A stretch of DNA of 27,708 nt from an uncultured Selenomonadales bacterium (GCA_905200615.1 CAJKLB010000031.1:1-27708), one strand, 5' to 3'; shown: positions 16,094 to 23,910, counted from the first letter of the stretch. Notes: generated by a model not told the origin, from the letters alone. Translations and numbers: made by a program.

Positions 16094-16456
16094 ATGGGAT
16101 ACACAAAATTTGGCGAATTTATGAGAATTAAGCGAATTCAAAACCACGAGGTTATGGGCGATACTGCAAATCTATTAGGTGTAAAGCTTCCTTTTGTATC
16201 TACGGTCGAAAGCGGAAAACGAAATGTCCCTGAAGAGTGGATACCGATATTGGTTGAGCATTATGGTTTGAGTAAAGAAGAACAGGCAGAATTATCAGAA
16301 GCTGTTGAACAATCAAAAACACAAGTTAAAATCAACCTTATGTCTGCAAACAATTTGCAACGCAGCGTTGCCGTACAAATTCAGCGTTCTTTTGATAAAC
16401 TTGATAAAGAAACCGCGGAGGCAATCATTGAACTTCTGAACAAGGAAGAAACTTAA
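16094..16456 (+). CDS. XRE-family helix-turn-helix transcriptional regulator
   Basis: 120 residues. The frame is open further upstream (to an ATG at 16022), but AAAGGAG seven bases before the ATG at 16094 fixes the start. Residues about 4-60 form a Cro/CI-type HTH: FGEFMRIKRIQN, then DTANLLGVKLPFVSTVESG for the recognition helix, and KRNVPEEWIPILVEHYGL. The C-terminal part (about 65-120) is helical and may dimerise. The stop overlaps the next ATG as TAATG, the usual arrangement for an XRE regulator followed by an ImmA/IrrE-type metallopeptidase, but here that partner is cut off after about 16 residues. This is probably the surviving regulator of a mobile element. Confidence 0.88.
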   Translation: MGYTKFGEFMRIKRIQNHEVMGDTANLLGVKLPFVSTVESGKRNVPEEWIPILVEHYGLSKEEQAELSEAVEQSKTQVKINLMSANNLQRSVAVQIQRSFDKLDKETAEAIIELLNKEET

Positions 16457-16617
16457 TGGATTATAAAACAAAACCCACAAGCCGGGAAAAATTACATTAT
16501 TTAACGGTAGAAATAGCATACTACCATCCCAAAAGGAAACTTACGGGTACATTAAAAATGTTCTTCACATGCATTATTATGATAAAAATCTCAAAAGAAC
16601 AGATGCTGCATATTTAG
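16456..16617 (+). pseudogene. Stub of an ImmA/IrrE-like gene after the XRE regulator
   Basis: The ATG overlaps the XRE stop (TAATG). The first residues, MDYKTKPTSREKLHYL, look like the N-terminus of ImmA/IrrE-type zinc peptidases that pair with XRE regulators. After about residue 16 the frame loses any likeness and ends at TAG 16615-16617, 53 codons in all. No HEXXH motif is present. At the same place a different frame becomes protein-like (next entry), so a deletion or recombination junction probably lies near 16480-16500. The family call rests on a short N-terminal likeness and the context. Confidence 0.45.
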
Positions 16618-16682
16618 ACAGAACTACATTTGAAAAATATGAAAAATATCTGAAAGGAATGAAGTGGTATGATAAATGGTAA
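16467..16682 (+). pseudogene. 3' part of an unidentified gene, start lost
   Basis: A frame open from after a TAA (16464-16466) to the TAA at 16680-16682 gives up to 71 protein-like residues: KITLFNGRNSILPSQKETYG, later DKNLKRTDAAYLDRTTFEKY and an end of KGMKWYDKW. No usable start is seen before an internal ATG at 16573. Its stop overlaps the start of the next gene by 14 bases, as in a natural gene pair. The picture is the C-terminal end of a larger protein whose front was removed when it was joined to the ImmA/IrrE-like stub. The family is not recognised. A toxin C-terminal domain followed by an immunity gene would fit the layout, but that is inference. Confidence 0.5.
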
Positions 16683-16959
16683 TGCTTCTGAATTTATCAA
16701 TGAGTTAATTTATCAAGACCATTATGCTAATTATCAAGGACAAAAATATTTTTTTAATGGATGTCAATGCAAATATGATATGAGTGGAAATATTGTAACT
16801 GCTACCTTGGAAGTATATAATCTAACATCTAATGAAATTGTTTTTTCAACTACTCAAAATAATACGGTTCAATGTATTGATATATTTGAAAATGCTAAAA
16901 TTTTCAATGGCAAGACTTTTTGGGAAGTTGAAAAGGATATAGAGTGGGTGGATTTCTGA
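16669..16959 (+). CDS. Small protein of unknown function, first of a paralogue pair
   Basis: 96 residues, acidic and cytosolic-looking, with no signal peptide and no membrane segment. It reads as alternating beta strands: GQKYFFNGCQCKYD, then VTATLEVYNLTSNEIVF and the end FNGKTFWEVEKDIEWVDF. The start follows AAAGGAATG at good distance and overlaps the preceding ORF by 14 bases. A decayed second copy follows directly, with the same GN.S.FI, GKKYF, NGKTFW and D.EW landmarks. I do not recognise the family. Size, acidity, tandem copies and position after a gene tail are typical of immunity proteins of contact-dependent or polymorphic toxins, which I offer only as a hypothesis. Confidence 0.7.
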   Translation: MINGNASEFINELIYQDHYANYQGQKYFFNGCQCKYDMSGNIVTATLEVYNLTSNEIVFSTTQNNTVQCIDIFENAKIFNGKTFWEVEKDIEWVDF

Positions 16960-16960
16960 A

Positions 16961-17236
16961 ATGAAAGGCGGAAATGTATCAAATTTATTGATAAAACAAC
17001 CCTTCAGGAAGAAACAGTTATGTGTCAAGGAAAAAAGTATTTTTCCCATGGCCTACTATATGCCCCTGTCCAAGAAATTATTATTTTGAAATTCATTTTT
17101 GGAATGCTAACGAATGTTATGTTGAAACTGTTTATCAATGCATGGGTGCTTCACAAAACAAATGTTCAGAAAAATTAACGAGCCTATTGTTAACGGCAAA
17201 ACCTTTTGGGGAGCCGAACCAGATATGGAATGGTAA
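16961..17236 (+). pseudogene. Frameshifted paralogue of the preceding small gene
   Basis: Three reading frames must be joined to follow it. The start ATGAAAGGCGGAAATG gives GGNVS. After a shift near 16982 it reads FIDKTTLQEETVMCQGKKYF. After a second shift near 17060 it reads YYFEIHFWNANECYVETVYQ. After a third near 17172 it reads INEPIVNGKTFWGAEPDMEW, with TAA at 17234-17236. These pieces align in order with the intact protein: GNASEFI, CQGKKYF against YQGQKYF, FEIHFWNANE against LEVYNLTSNE, and NGKTFWGAEPDMEW against NGKTFWEVEKDIEW. Amino-acid differences are many, so the duplication is old or the two were acquired as diverged copies. A single long ORF over this region (17022-17375) is not a real gene. 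Confidence 0.8.
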
Positions 17237-17255
17237 AACTGCTTTTTGCATGATT

Positions 17256-17291
17256 AACAGGTGCAACGTCTCGGTGTTGTGCCTGTTTTTT
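17256..17291 (+). terminator. Rho-independent terminator after the paralogue pair
   Basis: 12-bp stem AACAGGTGCAAC / GTTGTGCCTGTT (two wobble pairs), 8-base loop, and a run of six T residues at 17286-17291. Confidence 0.85.
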
Positions 17292-17330
17292 GCTATAATC
17301 ATGCTTAAATTATTTCAATGGGGAATTTTT

Positions 17331-17714
17331 ATGTCTCTCCATTTACAGCAAAGAATTTTAGGAAGCCGCGATTAAGTTTTACGAGAGGAATCCTACAATC
17401 GCCGAAACCTTGCAGGAGTTTGGCATATCCCCAATATTGCTTTTTGAATGAAAAAGAAATAGGAATAACGCCATGATTTTATTATTGACGGAAATATAAA
17501 ATACAGAAATTTTTGTCAATCGTAAGCGCATTTAAAAAATACAGAGTGTACGTTAGAGGTGATCAGAAAAGCATTTTGCCAGGTAAGTGCTACCAACGAT
17601 GAAGAAATTGCCGCCATCAAAGAACTTGAGGCGCAACATTTTATCCATGCCTTGTGCGAAGCACTAAATTTTCCACATGGTACTTACTATAATAGAAGGA
17701 CTGCCGCGATATAG
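17331..17714 (+). pseudogene. IS3-family-like transposase remnants
   Basis: Two separated frames remain. From 17331, MSLHLQQRIL runs, after a shift near 17360, into EAAIKFYERNPTIAETLQEF and GISPILLFE, like the N-terminal helix-turn-helix of an OrfA. From 17526 to TAG 17712-17714 the text contains VIRKAFCQVSATNDEEIA, then IKELEAQHFIHALCEALNF and PHGTYYNRR, which has the shape of the start of an IS3 OrfB (a 'v..LC.aL.v.r.tYY' block). No DDE catalytic core is left and no terminal inverted repeats are obvious. The assignment is by pattern and the element is clearly dead. It ends inside the ftsH terminator hairpin. Confidence 0.55.
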
Positions 17715-17723
17715 GCAGTCCTT
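17696..17723 (-). terminator. Terminator hairpin downstream of ftsH
   Basis: Perfect 10-bp stem AAGGACTGCC / GGCAGTCCTT with an 8-base loop, 4 bases after the ftsH stop. The T tract is poor on the minus strand (CTATTATAG), so its efficiency is uncertain. It is symmetric enough to block plus-strand readthrough too. Confidence 0.65.
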
Positions 17724-17727
17724 GCGC

Positions 17728-19722
17728 TTATTTATTTTCTGTATCTTTTTCTGTATCTTCTGTATTTTTATCTTTGGTTTCAGAGGGCTGTTCCGGGGTG
17801 CTTTCTTGCGAAAGCTGTGTTTTCTCAGCTTTGAAATCAGCCAGTGTTTTTCCATTATAAATTTCCTCAAATTGTGTGCCGGTGATTTTTTCCATATCTA
17901 AAAGTACTTCGGCAAGATTATCTAAGATATGGGATTTGTCTTTTAAAATAGTATAAGCCTGTGCGTCGGCTTTAGAAATAATTTCATGGATCGCCGCGTC
18001 CACACGGGAGGAAAATGCCTCTGAATGCGCTTTATGGGCTGAAAAATCCCGTCCTAAGAAAATTTCATCACCGTCACCCTCATCTAAATAGATAGGGCCG
18101 ATTTCGTCATACATACCGTATTTGGTTACATATCCCTTGGCCAATTCGGTAGCATTGCGTATGTCGGAAGAGGCTCCCGTGGAAATATCACCGATTACCA
18201 GTTTTTCTGCCGCGCGGCCGCCAAGGCACATCGTAATGCGGTCTAAAATATAGCCTCTCGAATAGGGACCCTCATCGTCATCGGGGCGGGTCAGCGTATA
18301 TCCACCGGCACTTCCGCGCGGGATGATGGAAACCTCTGTTACGGGATCGCAGTTTTTCAGACTGCGCGCCACAATTGCGTGACCGGCTTCATGGTAGGCA
18401 ACCAGACGTTTCATCTGCGGGCCGGTCTTATGAGAACGCTTTTCCGGCCCCATAATCACACGGGTGATGGAGTCTTTGATTTCCTGCATTCCAATCTTTG
18501 ATTTTCTGCGCCGTACAGCCAAAAGTGCCGCTTCGTTGCACAAATTTTCAATATCGGCGCCAACAAAGCCGGAGGTCAGAAGCGCTACTTCATGAGCCGA
18601 AACATCACTGTCAAATGATTTGTTCCGCGCGTGAATCAAAAAGATTTCTTCTCTTCCTTTTGTATCCGGCGGAAGTACGTGAATTTGGCGGTCAAAACGG
18701 CCTGAACGCAGCAATGCGGGATCAAGAATATCGGCACGGTTGGTTGCTGCCATAATTATGATGCCCTCATTTACCATAAAGCCGTCCATTTCTACCAGCA
18801 ACTGATTTAGTGTTTGCTCTCTTTCATCATGTCCGCCGCCGATACCGGAACCACGTCTGCGGCCTACGGCGTCAATCTCATCAATAAAGATAATACACGG
18901 GGCATTTTTTTTGGCCTGATTGAACAAATCCCGTACCCGAGCCGCACCGATTCCGACGTATAGTTCTACGAAGTCAGAACCTGTTATAGAGAAGAACGGT
19001 ACGCCGGCTTCTCCGGCAACGGATTTTGCCAGAAGCGTTTTTCCTGTTCCGGGAGGACCCACCAACAGAACACCTTTGGGAATACGCGCGCCCATCTTCG
19101 TATATTTATCCGGTTGCTTTAAGAAGTCCACAATTTCTGCAAGCTCTTCTTTTTCTTCATCGGCACCGGCAACGTCCTTAAAGGTAACTTTCTTTTTAGG
19201 GTCATCATACATTTTTGCGGTGGAACGGCCGAATTGCATGGCTTTTCCATTACTCGCGCTTTGAGCATAGATAAAATACATGATCACGCCCGTGATGATC
19301 AAAAGGAACAGATAGGGAAGATACTGCAGATACCAGGGCGCTGAGGCAAAATAGGTATCGTATTTAGGAAGACGAAGCGCTTCATCCTCATTTTGAGTAG
19401 CGTTGATAAGGGAAGCTTCGAATTCGTCGGTGTAAATAATGGAAGCTTTATAGTCGTAATTTTTTATAACGTCGTTAATTAACTTCTCATTATCCTGCGT
19501 CATATCGATTTTATTCGGGTTTTCTTTGGTAACGCAGTATACGGTATTGCTGTTTACTACAAGAACATATTCAAATTCACCTTGATTCAGCATTTGAGTG
19601 AATTCGGAAGAGGAAAGCTCTTTTTTAGCAGAGCTTTTGGCCTGCATGCTGTTAAAGGCAAGTACAATTACTAATACAATCAGCCCAACATAAGCAACGG
19701 CGTAGAGAAATCGTTTTTTCAT
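17728..19722 (-). CDS. ftsH: ATP-dependent zinc metalloprotease FtsH
   Basis: 664 residues, normal length. It is a membrane-bound AAA+ protease that degrades membrane and short-lived cytosolic proteins. Membrane segments lie at about 7-24 and 133-153 with an extracytoplasmic domain between. AAA+ domain: Walker A GPPGTGKT at 222-229, Walker B FIDEID at 279-284, and a second region of homology around ATNRADILDPALLRSGRFDR. The protease domain has zinc motif HEAGH at 444-448 and the later acidic ligand region GDISTGASSDI. The C-terminal tail is hydrophilic and repeat-like (rich in E, T, K). GGAG precedes the ATG. It lies downstream of tilS and hpt, as in Bacillus (tilS-hpt-ftsH), but has its own promoter. 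Confidence 0.98.
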   Translation of the reverse strand: MKKRFLYAVAYVGLIVLVIVLAFNSMQAKSSAKKELSSSEFTQMLNQGEFEYVLVVNSNTVYCVTKENPNKIDMTQDNEKLINDVIKNYDYKASIIYTDEFEASLINATQNEDEALRLPKYDTYFASAPWYLQYLPYLFLLIITGVIMYFIYAQSASNGKAMQFGRSTAKMYDDPKKKVTFKDVAGADEEKEELAEIVDFLKQPDKYTKMGARIPKGVLLVGPPGTGKTLLAKSVAGEAGVPFFSITGSDFVELYVGIGAARVRDLFNQAKKNAPCIIFIDEIDAVGRRRGSGIGGGHDEREQTLNQLLVEMDGFMVNEGIIIMAATNRADILDPALLRSGRFDRQIHVLPPDTKGREEIFLIHARNKSFDSDVSAHEVALLTSGFVGADIENLCNEAALLAVRRRKSKIGMQEIKDSITRVIMGPEKRSHKTGPQMKRLVAYHEAGHAIVARSLKNCDPVTEVSIIPRGSAGGYTLTRPDDDEGPYSRGYILDRITMCLGGRAAEKLVIGDISTGASSDIRNATELAKGYVTKYGMYDEIGPIYLDEGDGDEIFLGRDFSAHKAHSEAFSSRVDAAIHEIISKADAQAYTILKDKSHILDNLAEVLLDMEKITGTQFEEIYNGKTLADFKAEKTQLSQESTPEQPSETKDKNTEDTEKDTENK

Positions 19723-19756
19723 TTATGTCTCCTTTCGGCAGGAATCGATTTTCAGT

Positions 19757-19785
19757 ATTATAACATTGAATAGGGTTTATTACAA
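19757..19785 (-). promoter_or_regulatory. Sigma-A promoter of ftsH
   Basis: On the minus strand TTGTAA (19785-19780), a 17-base spacer and TATAAT (19762-19757), about 35 bases before the ftsH ATG. It allows ftsH expression separate from the tilS-hpt transcript. Confidence 0.7.
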
Positions 19786-19838
19786 TGAAAACTCTGTGAA
19801 ACCTGAGTGTAAGTAAAAACATCAAGAATTTTGTTAGT

Positions 19839-20384
19839 TTACAGGGAATCAATATATTCCCGCTTGATATAGCAAACATCCTCAAGCTGTCGGCCGGATT
19901 GATTAAAATCAAGACCATAGCCGATTACGAATTCGTCGGGAATTTCGAAGCAGCAGTAATCCGGCTTGATGTCTACCTTGCGCCGGGACGGCTTATCAAG
20001 CATACAGCATATTTTAAAAGATGCCGGTTTTCGGGTAAGCAGAAGAGCCCGAAGAGAAGTAAGCGTGAGACCGGTATCAATGATATCTTCCACAATTAAA
20101 ACATTCTGGCCGCTGATGGAGGTATCTAAATCCTTGCGTATTTTTACCTCACCGGTGGATTCTGTAGAACCGCCGTAGCTTGAAATCGTCATAAAATCAA
20201 ATTTTACATCCATATTCAGCTGGCGCACAAGATCGGAAAAAAACAAAACGGCTCCTTTTAGTATGCCCACAACAAGCAAAGATTTTCCCTTGTAATCCTT
20301 GTTAATTTGTTCGGCAATTTCTCGGATGCGTTTTTGCATTTGTTCTTTTGAAATCAGTGTTTCCATTTTTTCTTTCGGAATCAT
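19839..20384 (-). CDS. hpt: Hypoxanthine phosphoribosyltransferase
   Basis: 181 residues, normal length. It makes IMP (and usually GMP) from hypoxanthine or guanine and PRPP in purine salvage; cytosolic. The PRPP-binding motif VLIVEDIIDTGLTL is at about 94-107, the flexible loop SSYGGSTESTG at about 67-77, and the purine-binding end FVIGYGLDFNQ at about 152-162. The ATG overlaps the tilS stop by 4 bases and AAGGAG lies within the end of tilS, so translation is probably coupled. The tilS-hpt pairing is conserved in Firmicutes. Confidence 0.96.
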   Translation of the reverse strand: MIPKEKMETLISKEQMQKRIREIAEQINKDYKGKSLLVVGILKGAVLFFSDLVRQLNMDVKFDFMTISSYGGSTESTGEVKIRKDLDTSISGQNVLIVEDIIDTGLTLTSLRALLLTRKPASFKICCMLDKPSRRKVDIKPDYCCFEIPDEFVIGYGLDFNQSGRQLEDVCYIKREYIDSL

Positions 20385-21712
20385 AAGCGTTCTCCTTGTG
20401 ATATTTTTATTATATTTTTGGTTTCATTTTTTATCGCCGCGCGGGAAGAAACCGTGTAACCGATAATTGCTAAAATTTCATTATCCCGAGCAAGAAGAGG
20501 AATTTGACTCCGTTTTTGCTGCGGTATTTTTTTATCAATAAAATATTTTTTCAGCGTGCATTTTCCGTTGCTTCCCAAAGGATAGAGAAAATCACCGCTG
20601 CGTCTTGTTCGTAGTGTAAGACTTTTGGGAAGAGCGTCAAAATCTAAAAATTCACAGTTTTCATGCGTCCCCGTTTCGGGAACAAAACAACTGGAAATCA
20701 CGGTGTTGTTATACCAAGGATAACTTTTCTGCGGAAAGAAAGCAAACTCCGCGGAAAACGGATCGGTGTTGAAAGAAAAAAGGATTGACCCATAAGATTT
20801 CTGCGCTGTGATTCCTCCGGGAAGCTGAACTTTTTTGCCGGATTGCTTATTCCAAAGCTCCGCTGCACTCTCTAAATGCACACGCTCAATATCCTGTATA
20901 TTTCCTTTTAAGAGAGAGAGAGCTTGTTTAATTAACTCCAGCTTTATCATATACGGAACATCAGCAAATATGAGTTCAATATTGTTTTCATTCTTTCGGA
21001 TCAGTTGCTTTGTATATTGTTCCAGTTGCTTATCAATAAGCTGTTTATATCCTGTAAGAAGCTCCGCACAGGAGGTGATCGCCGATATCGCGTCGGGATT
21101 TACGTTTTCCATGAGCGGAAGCAGCTGCCGGCGGATTTGATTGCGGGTAAAAGAGATATCGTAGTTGGTAGAATCTTCAATGAACGTAAGATGATTCTCT
21201 TTGTTAAAAGCTTCGATCTCCGGTCTTGAAACCTCTAAAAGCGGACGGATCAGATTACCGGAAACCGGAAGCATACCGCACAGCCCCGCCAAACCGCTGC
21301 CCCGCAGCAGATGCATCAGAATCGTTTCGGCCTGATCATTTTTGTTGTGCGCCACCGCGAGAGGCGCGCGCAGAGTTTTCGCATACTCCTGCAGAACGCG
21401 GTATCGTTCCTGCCTTGCTGCAGTTTCAAGAGAAAGCTTATGTTGTTTGGCAAAGGAGGGAATATCCAAATGCTCTACAAAATATTCAATATTATATTTT
21501 TTACAAAAATTTTCGGTAAAAGCTGCGTCCCTCAGTGCTTCGCTGCCGCGGATCCCGTGCTCGATGTGTACTGCCGTGACGGAGTAGCCGAGTTTTTGGA
21601 GCAGAAATACCAGCGCCGTAGAATCGGCACCGCCGGAAAAGCCCACAACAACACGGCTGGCGGGGGACAGCATATGATATTTTTCTATATACGCTTTTAT
21701 TTTTCTCAGCAA
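20381..21712 (-). CDS. tilS: tRNA(Ile)-lysidine synthetase TilS
   Basis: 443 residues, within the usual range for the longer form. It uses ATP and lysine to convert C34 of the CAT-anticodon isoleucine tRNA to lysidine, so that the tRNA reads AUA. The PP-loop motif SGGADS is at 26-31, and the N-terminal ATPase domain includes VEHLDIPSFA and VAHNKNDQAETILMHLLRGS. The following TilS-specific domains contain the conserved C-terminal stretch RTRRSGDFLYPLG and KKYFIDKKIPQQKR. It starts 10 bases after the DnaI-like gene ends and overlaps hpt by 4 bases. Confidence 0.96.
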   Translation of the reverse strand: MLRKIKAYIEKYHMLSPASRVVVGFSGGADSTALVFLLQKLGYSVTAVHIEHGIRGSEALRDAAFTENFCKKYNIEYFVEHLDIPSFAKQHKLSLETAARQERYRVLQEYAKTLRAPLAVAHNKNDQAETILMHLLRGSGLAGLCGMLPVSGNLIRPLLEVSRPEIEAFNKENHLTFIEDSTNYDISFTRNQIRRQLLPLMENVNPDAISAITSCAELLTGYKQLIDKQLEQYTKQLIRKNENNIELIFADVPYMIKLELIKQALSLLKGNIQDIERVHLESAAELWNKQSGKKVQLPGGITAQKSYGSILFSFNTDPFSAEFAFFPQKSYPWYNNTVISSCFVPETGTHENCEFLDFDALPKSLTLRTRRSGDFLYPLGSNGKCTLKKYFIDKKIPQQKRSQIPLLARDNEILAIIGYTVSSRAAIKNETKNIIKISQGERL

Positions 21713-21722
21713 AGGGATTCTC

Positions 21723-22640
21723 TCACTTTCTTGTGCGGATATCGTTTCCGGGAACGCGCAGGATCACGGAAACGCTCCGATCCAACAATCGGGAAGCGAT
21801 GCGTTCGGTATACCGTTCTTTCAGTTTATCAGCCGTCAGATTTGTAGAAATACAAAGAGGTTTTTTTAGGCGTGTTCTCTCATTGATGAGTAAAAACATA
21901 TATTCCACCGTGATGTTGTTAAACAGCGGTTCGGTACCTAAATCATCAATCATCAGCAATTCGGTTTCGAGTAATGCGTCAATATCGTTTACTTGGTTTA
22001 AGGCGTATTTACGCAGGATATCAAACAGTCGCCCGGCAGAAATAAAAACAGTGCTGAATCCTCTTTCATGAAGGCGGGAAGCGATACAGTTGAGTAAAAA
22101 GGTTTTTCCTGTACCGGTATTACCACTTAAAAGAAGATTGCTGTATTTTACTTCAGGAAAAGATTCGGCATATGCTTGGCAGTAATCTTTTATTTTGGTC
22201 ATTTCCGCGCCGATATCCATTCCCTGTACGGGAGGGTAGATTCCCGCGTCAAATGATTCAAACGTTTGTGTGTTCAGCGCGCAGTCGTTTTTCATTGCCA
22301 GTTCGATTAAACGCCGGGTAAAACAGGAACAGCGCTGATTGGTTCGGGGAAGATACCCTGTATCATTGCAGAGTTTACACGAATATTCCGGCTGAGGAAT
22401 TGTGAGACAGTGATCGGCAAGGTAGCGATCTATGGCAATCTGCAGTTTATTTAATTCAGACTCTTTTTTACTTTTTTCAATTGAAAAATCGCAAATGAGT
22501 GCGCGTTTTTTCTTTTCTAATGCCTGGAGCTTCGGATTTTTTGCGTAGAGCTGCTCAAGACGAAGATCGGCGTTTATTTGCGCACTTTGATGTTTTTGTT
22601 TCAGTTCACGTTCTACTTGACGTATAGCGGCAATATCCAT
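21723..22640 (-). CDS. dnaI: DnaI/DnaC-like AAA+ ATPase (helicase loader type)
   Basis: 305 residues. The N-terminal coiled region (about 1-75) is Lys/Glu-rich. A zinc-binding module follows, with CKLC (88-91) and RCSC (103-106) in NQRCSCF. The AAA+ domain has Walker A GNTGTGKT at 173-180, Walker B LLMIDDLG at about 228-235, and sensor and arginine-rich regions near 265-290. This layout is that of DnaI-type loaders, which place the replicative helicase on DNA with the DnaD/DnaB proteins. The directly preceding gene (5 bases away) is DnaD-like, supporting a primosome role. IstB-type transposition ATPases are related, but no istA is present. GGAG lies about 12 bases before the ATG. Confidence 0.9.
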   Translation of the reverse strand: MDIAAIRQVERELKQKHQSAQINADLRLEQLYAKNPKLQALEKKKRALICDFSIEKSKKESELNKLQIAIDRYLADHCLTIPQPEYSCKLCNDTGYLPRTNQRCSCFTRRLIELAMKNDCALNTQTFESFDAGIYPPVQGMDIGAEMTKIKDYCQAYAESFPEVKYSNLLLSGNTGTGKTFLLNCIASRLHERGFSTVFISAGRLFDILRKYALNQVNDIDALLETELLMIDDLGTEPLFNNITVEYMFLLINERTRLKKPLCISTNLTADKLKERYTERIASRLLDRSVSVILRVPGNDIRTRK

Positions 22641-22645
22641 TTTGT

Positions 22646-23845
22646 TTATATCTCCAATTGATCAATATCGGTATAGATGTCATCGCCGTAAGATTCCGTT
22701 CTGCCGCTGAAAGAAGTATTTTTCTTGTTTGGCGCTGCAGAGGATTGGGAAGCAAAAGTTTGGGAAATTTGCGCGGGCGTAAAAGCTGAAGCGGTTTTCA
22801 GCGCGTCAAGCTGCTGAAGATATTTTGAGAAAGAATGAATATTTTTTTCACAGCATAATTTGGCTGCGGCTAAAAGTGCGTCTGCCTGAAAACCGTAGTC
22901 TTTATATTCTTTTATTTTTTCAATGTGCGTTGAGGTTATACCGCGCACACGCTCACCAAGCTCAAATAAAATAGCTGAAACAAGCCGTTTTTCTTCATCG
23001 GATTCCGTTAAATAGGCTTTGATAGCTTTTTCCTGTGTCAACCCTAAGTTCAGAAGCGTTTCGAGAATGCGATTGATATAGGCGAAAGTAGGATTGTTGG
23101 TTTTGGTAGTTTCGCTGCAGGCAGCCAGAATAGCCTTATGACTGAACCCCATGTCTGTCGTCCATTTTTGATAAAGCTTAATTTCTTCAGCGGTGGGAAT
23201 GCGTTTGATGCCCAGATATAAAAGCAGTTTTGCCGCTTCATGGTGCTTAGCCTGATACATAGTAAGATACTTCTCCGCCGCGTCACTGGTAGTGATGCCG
23301 TCATTGGCCCAGGAAAGAGCCACTTTGTCCATATAAGAAAAGCTGATGGATTTATCCTTGCTTTCTATGCAGTGAGCGATCATCATCAATGCTGTTTCTA
23401 CTGAAAGACCATACAGTTCGATCCAGTCCCGGGCTTTATCATATTCGGAATTGGAGATGCTTCTTCCCGGAAAAAGAGCGCGTATACCGGCGAAGTAATC
23501 CGCATATGCTGTAAGTGGAGAGGGGGAATAAGCTCCCTCATTTTTAGCGGCCGCACCGGCGCTGCGTATTTCAAAGGTGAAAGGACGTGAAGTATAGTTT
23601 ATTAAAAATCTTTTGTTTAAATAATCCATCGCTTCAGAAAATTCTTTTTCGGTACAGCCAACGGCGTTTGCCGCGCCGGTTATGGTATTAATTTTTAATT
23701 CACCATGGCGGCAAAGATACAGCAGATAGATATATACTTTTACAAAAAGAGGAGGCATACTGCCCAGAAATTCGGAAATAAAAGCGCCTTCAACAGGAAT
23801 GATATCCGATAAAGGATTATCTTTTTCATATTTCCCCGCAGGCAT
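22646..23845 (-). CDS. DnaD-domain replication protein with repeated DnaB_2-type domains
   Basis: 399 residues. The N-terminal winged-helix DnaD-like part is about 15-100. Two DnaB_2-type helical domains follow: about 136-193 (YDKARDWIELYGLSVE...; YMDKVALSWANDGITT) and about 223-278 (LYQKWTTDMGFSHKAIL; YINRILETLLNLGLT). A third, weaker copy may lie at about 305-350 (IKEYKDYGFQADALLAAA; FSKYLQQLDAL). The C-terminal tail is polar. DnaD-family proteins help restart or initiate replication by recruiting the helicase loader, and the DnaI-like gene follows within 5 bases. GGAGGGGAA precedes the ATG. First gene of the minus-strand run. Confidence 0.88.
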   Translation of the reverse strand: MPAGKYEKDNPLSDIIPVEGAFISEFLGSMPPLFVKVYIYLLYLCRHGELKINTITGAANAVGCTEKEFSEAMDYLNKRFLINYTSRPFTFEIRSAGAAAKNEGAYSPSPLTAYADYFAGIRALFPGRSISNSEYDKARDWIELYGLSVETALMMIAHCIESKDKSISFSYMDKVALSWANDGITTSDAAEKYLTMYQAKHHEAAKLLLYLGIKRIPTAEEIKLYQKWTTDMGFSHKAILAACSETTKTNNPTFAYINRILETLLNLGLTQEKAIKAYLTESDEEKRLVSAILFELGERVRGITSTHIEKIKEYKDYGFQADALLAAAKLCCEKNIHSFSKYLQQLDALKTASAFTPAQISQTFASQSSAAPNKKNTSFSGRTESYGDDIYTDIDQLEI

Positions 23846-23880
23846 TGCGTTCCCCTCCTTCTGCTACAAACGTAAAATAT

Positions 23881-23889
23881 ATTATAGCA
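23881..23889 (-). promoter_or_regulatory. Extended -10 promoter of the dnaD-dnaI-tilS-hpt run
   Basis: On the minus strand TGCTATAAT, an exact extended -10, about 36 bases before the DnaD gene ATG. The region 17 bases upstream (TTTATT) is a poor -35. Confidence 0.6.
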
Positions 23890-23910
23890 CAATTTTTGCA
23901 ATCAATAAAG

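Noticed and set aside
17022..17375. Single 117-codon ORF in the islet
   Set aside because: Only its middle part aligns with the neighbouring small protein; both ends are other frames of the decayed paralogue and of the terminator, so it is not a gene by itself.
15092..17720. Attachment-site duplication of a tRNA 3' end
   Set aside because: I looked for a second copy of the tRNA-Tyr T-arm and acceptor end in the islet and saw none; the site may be lost or the true target may differ.
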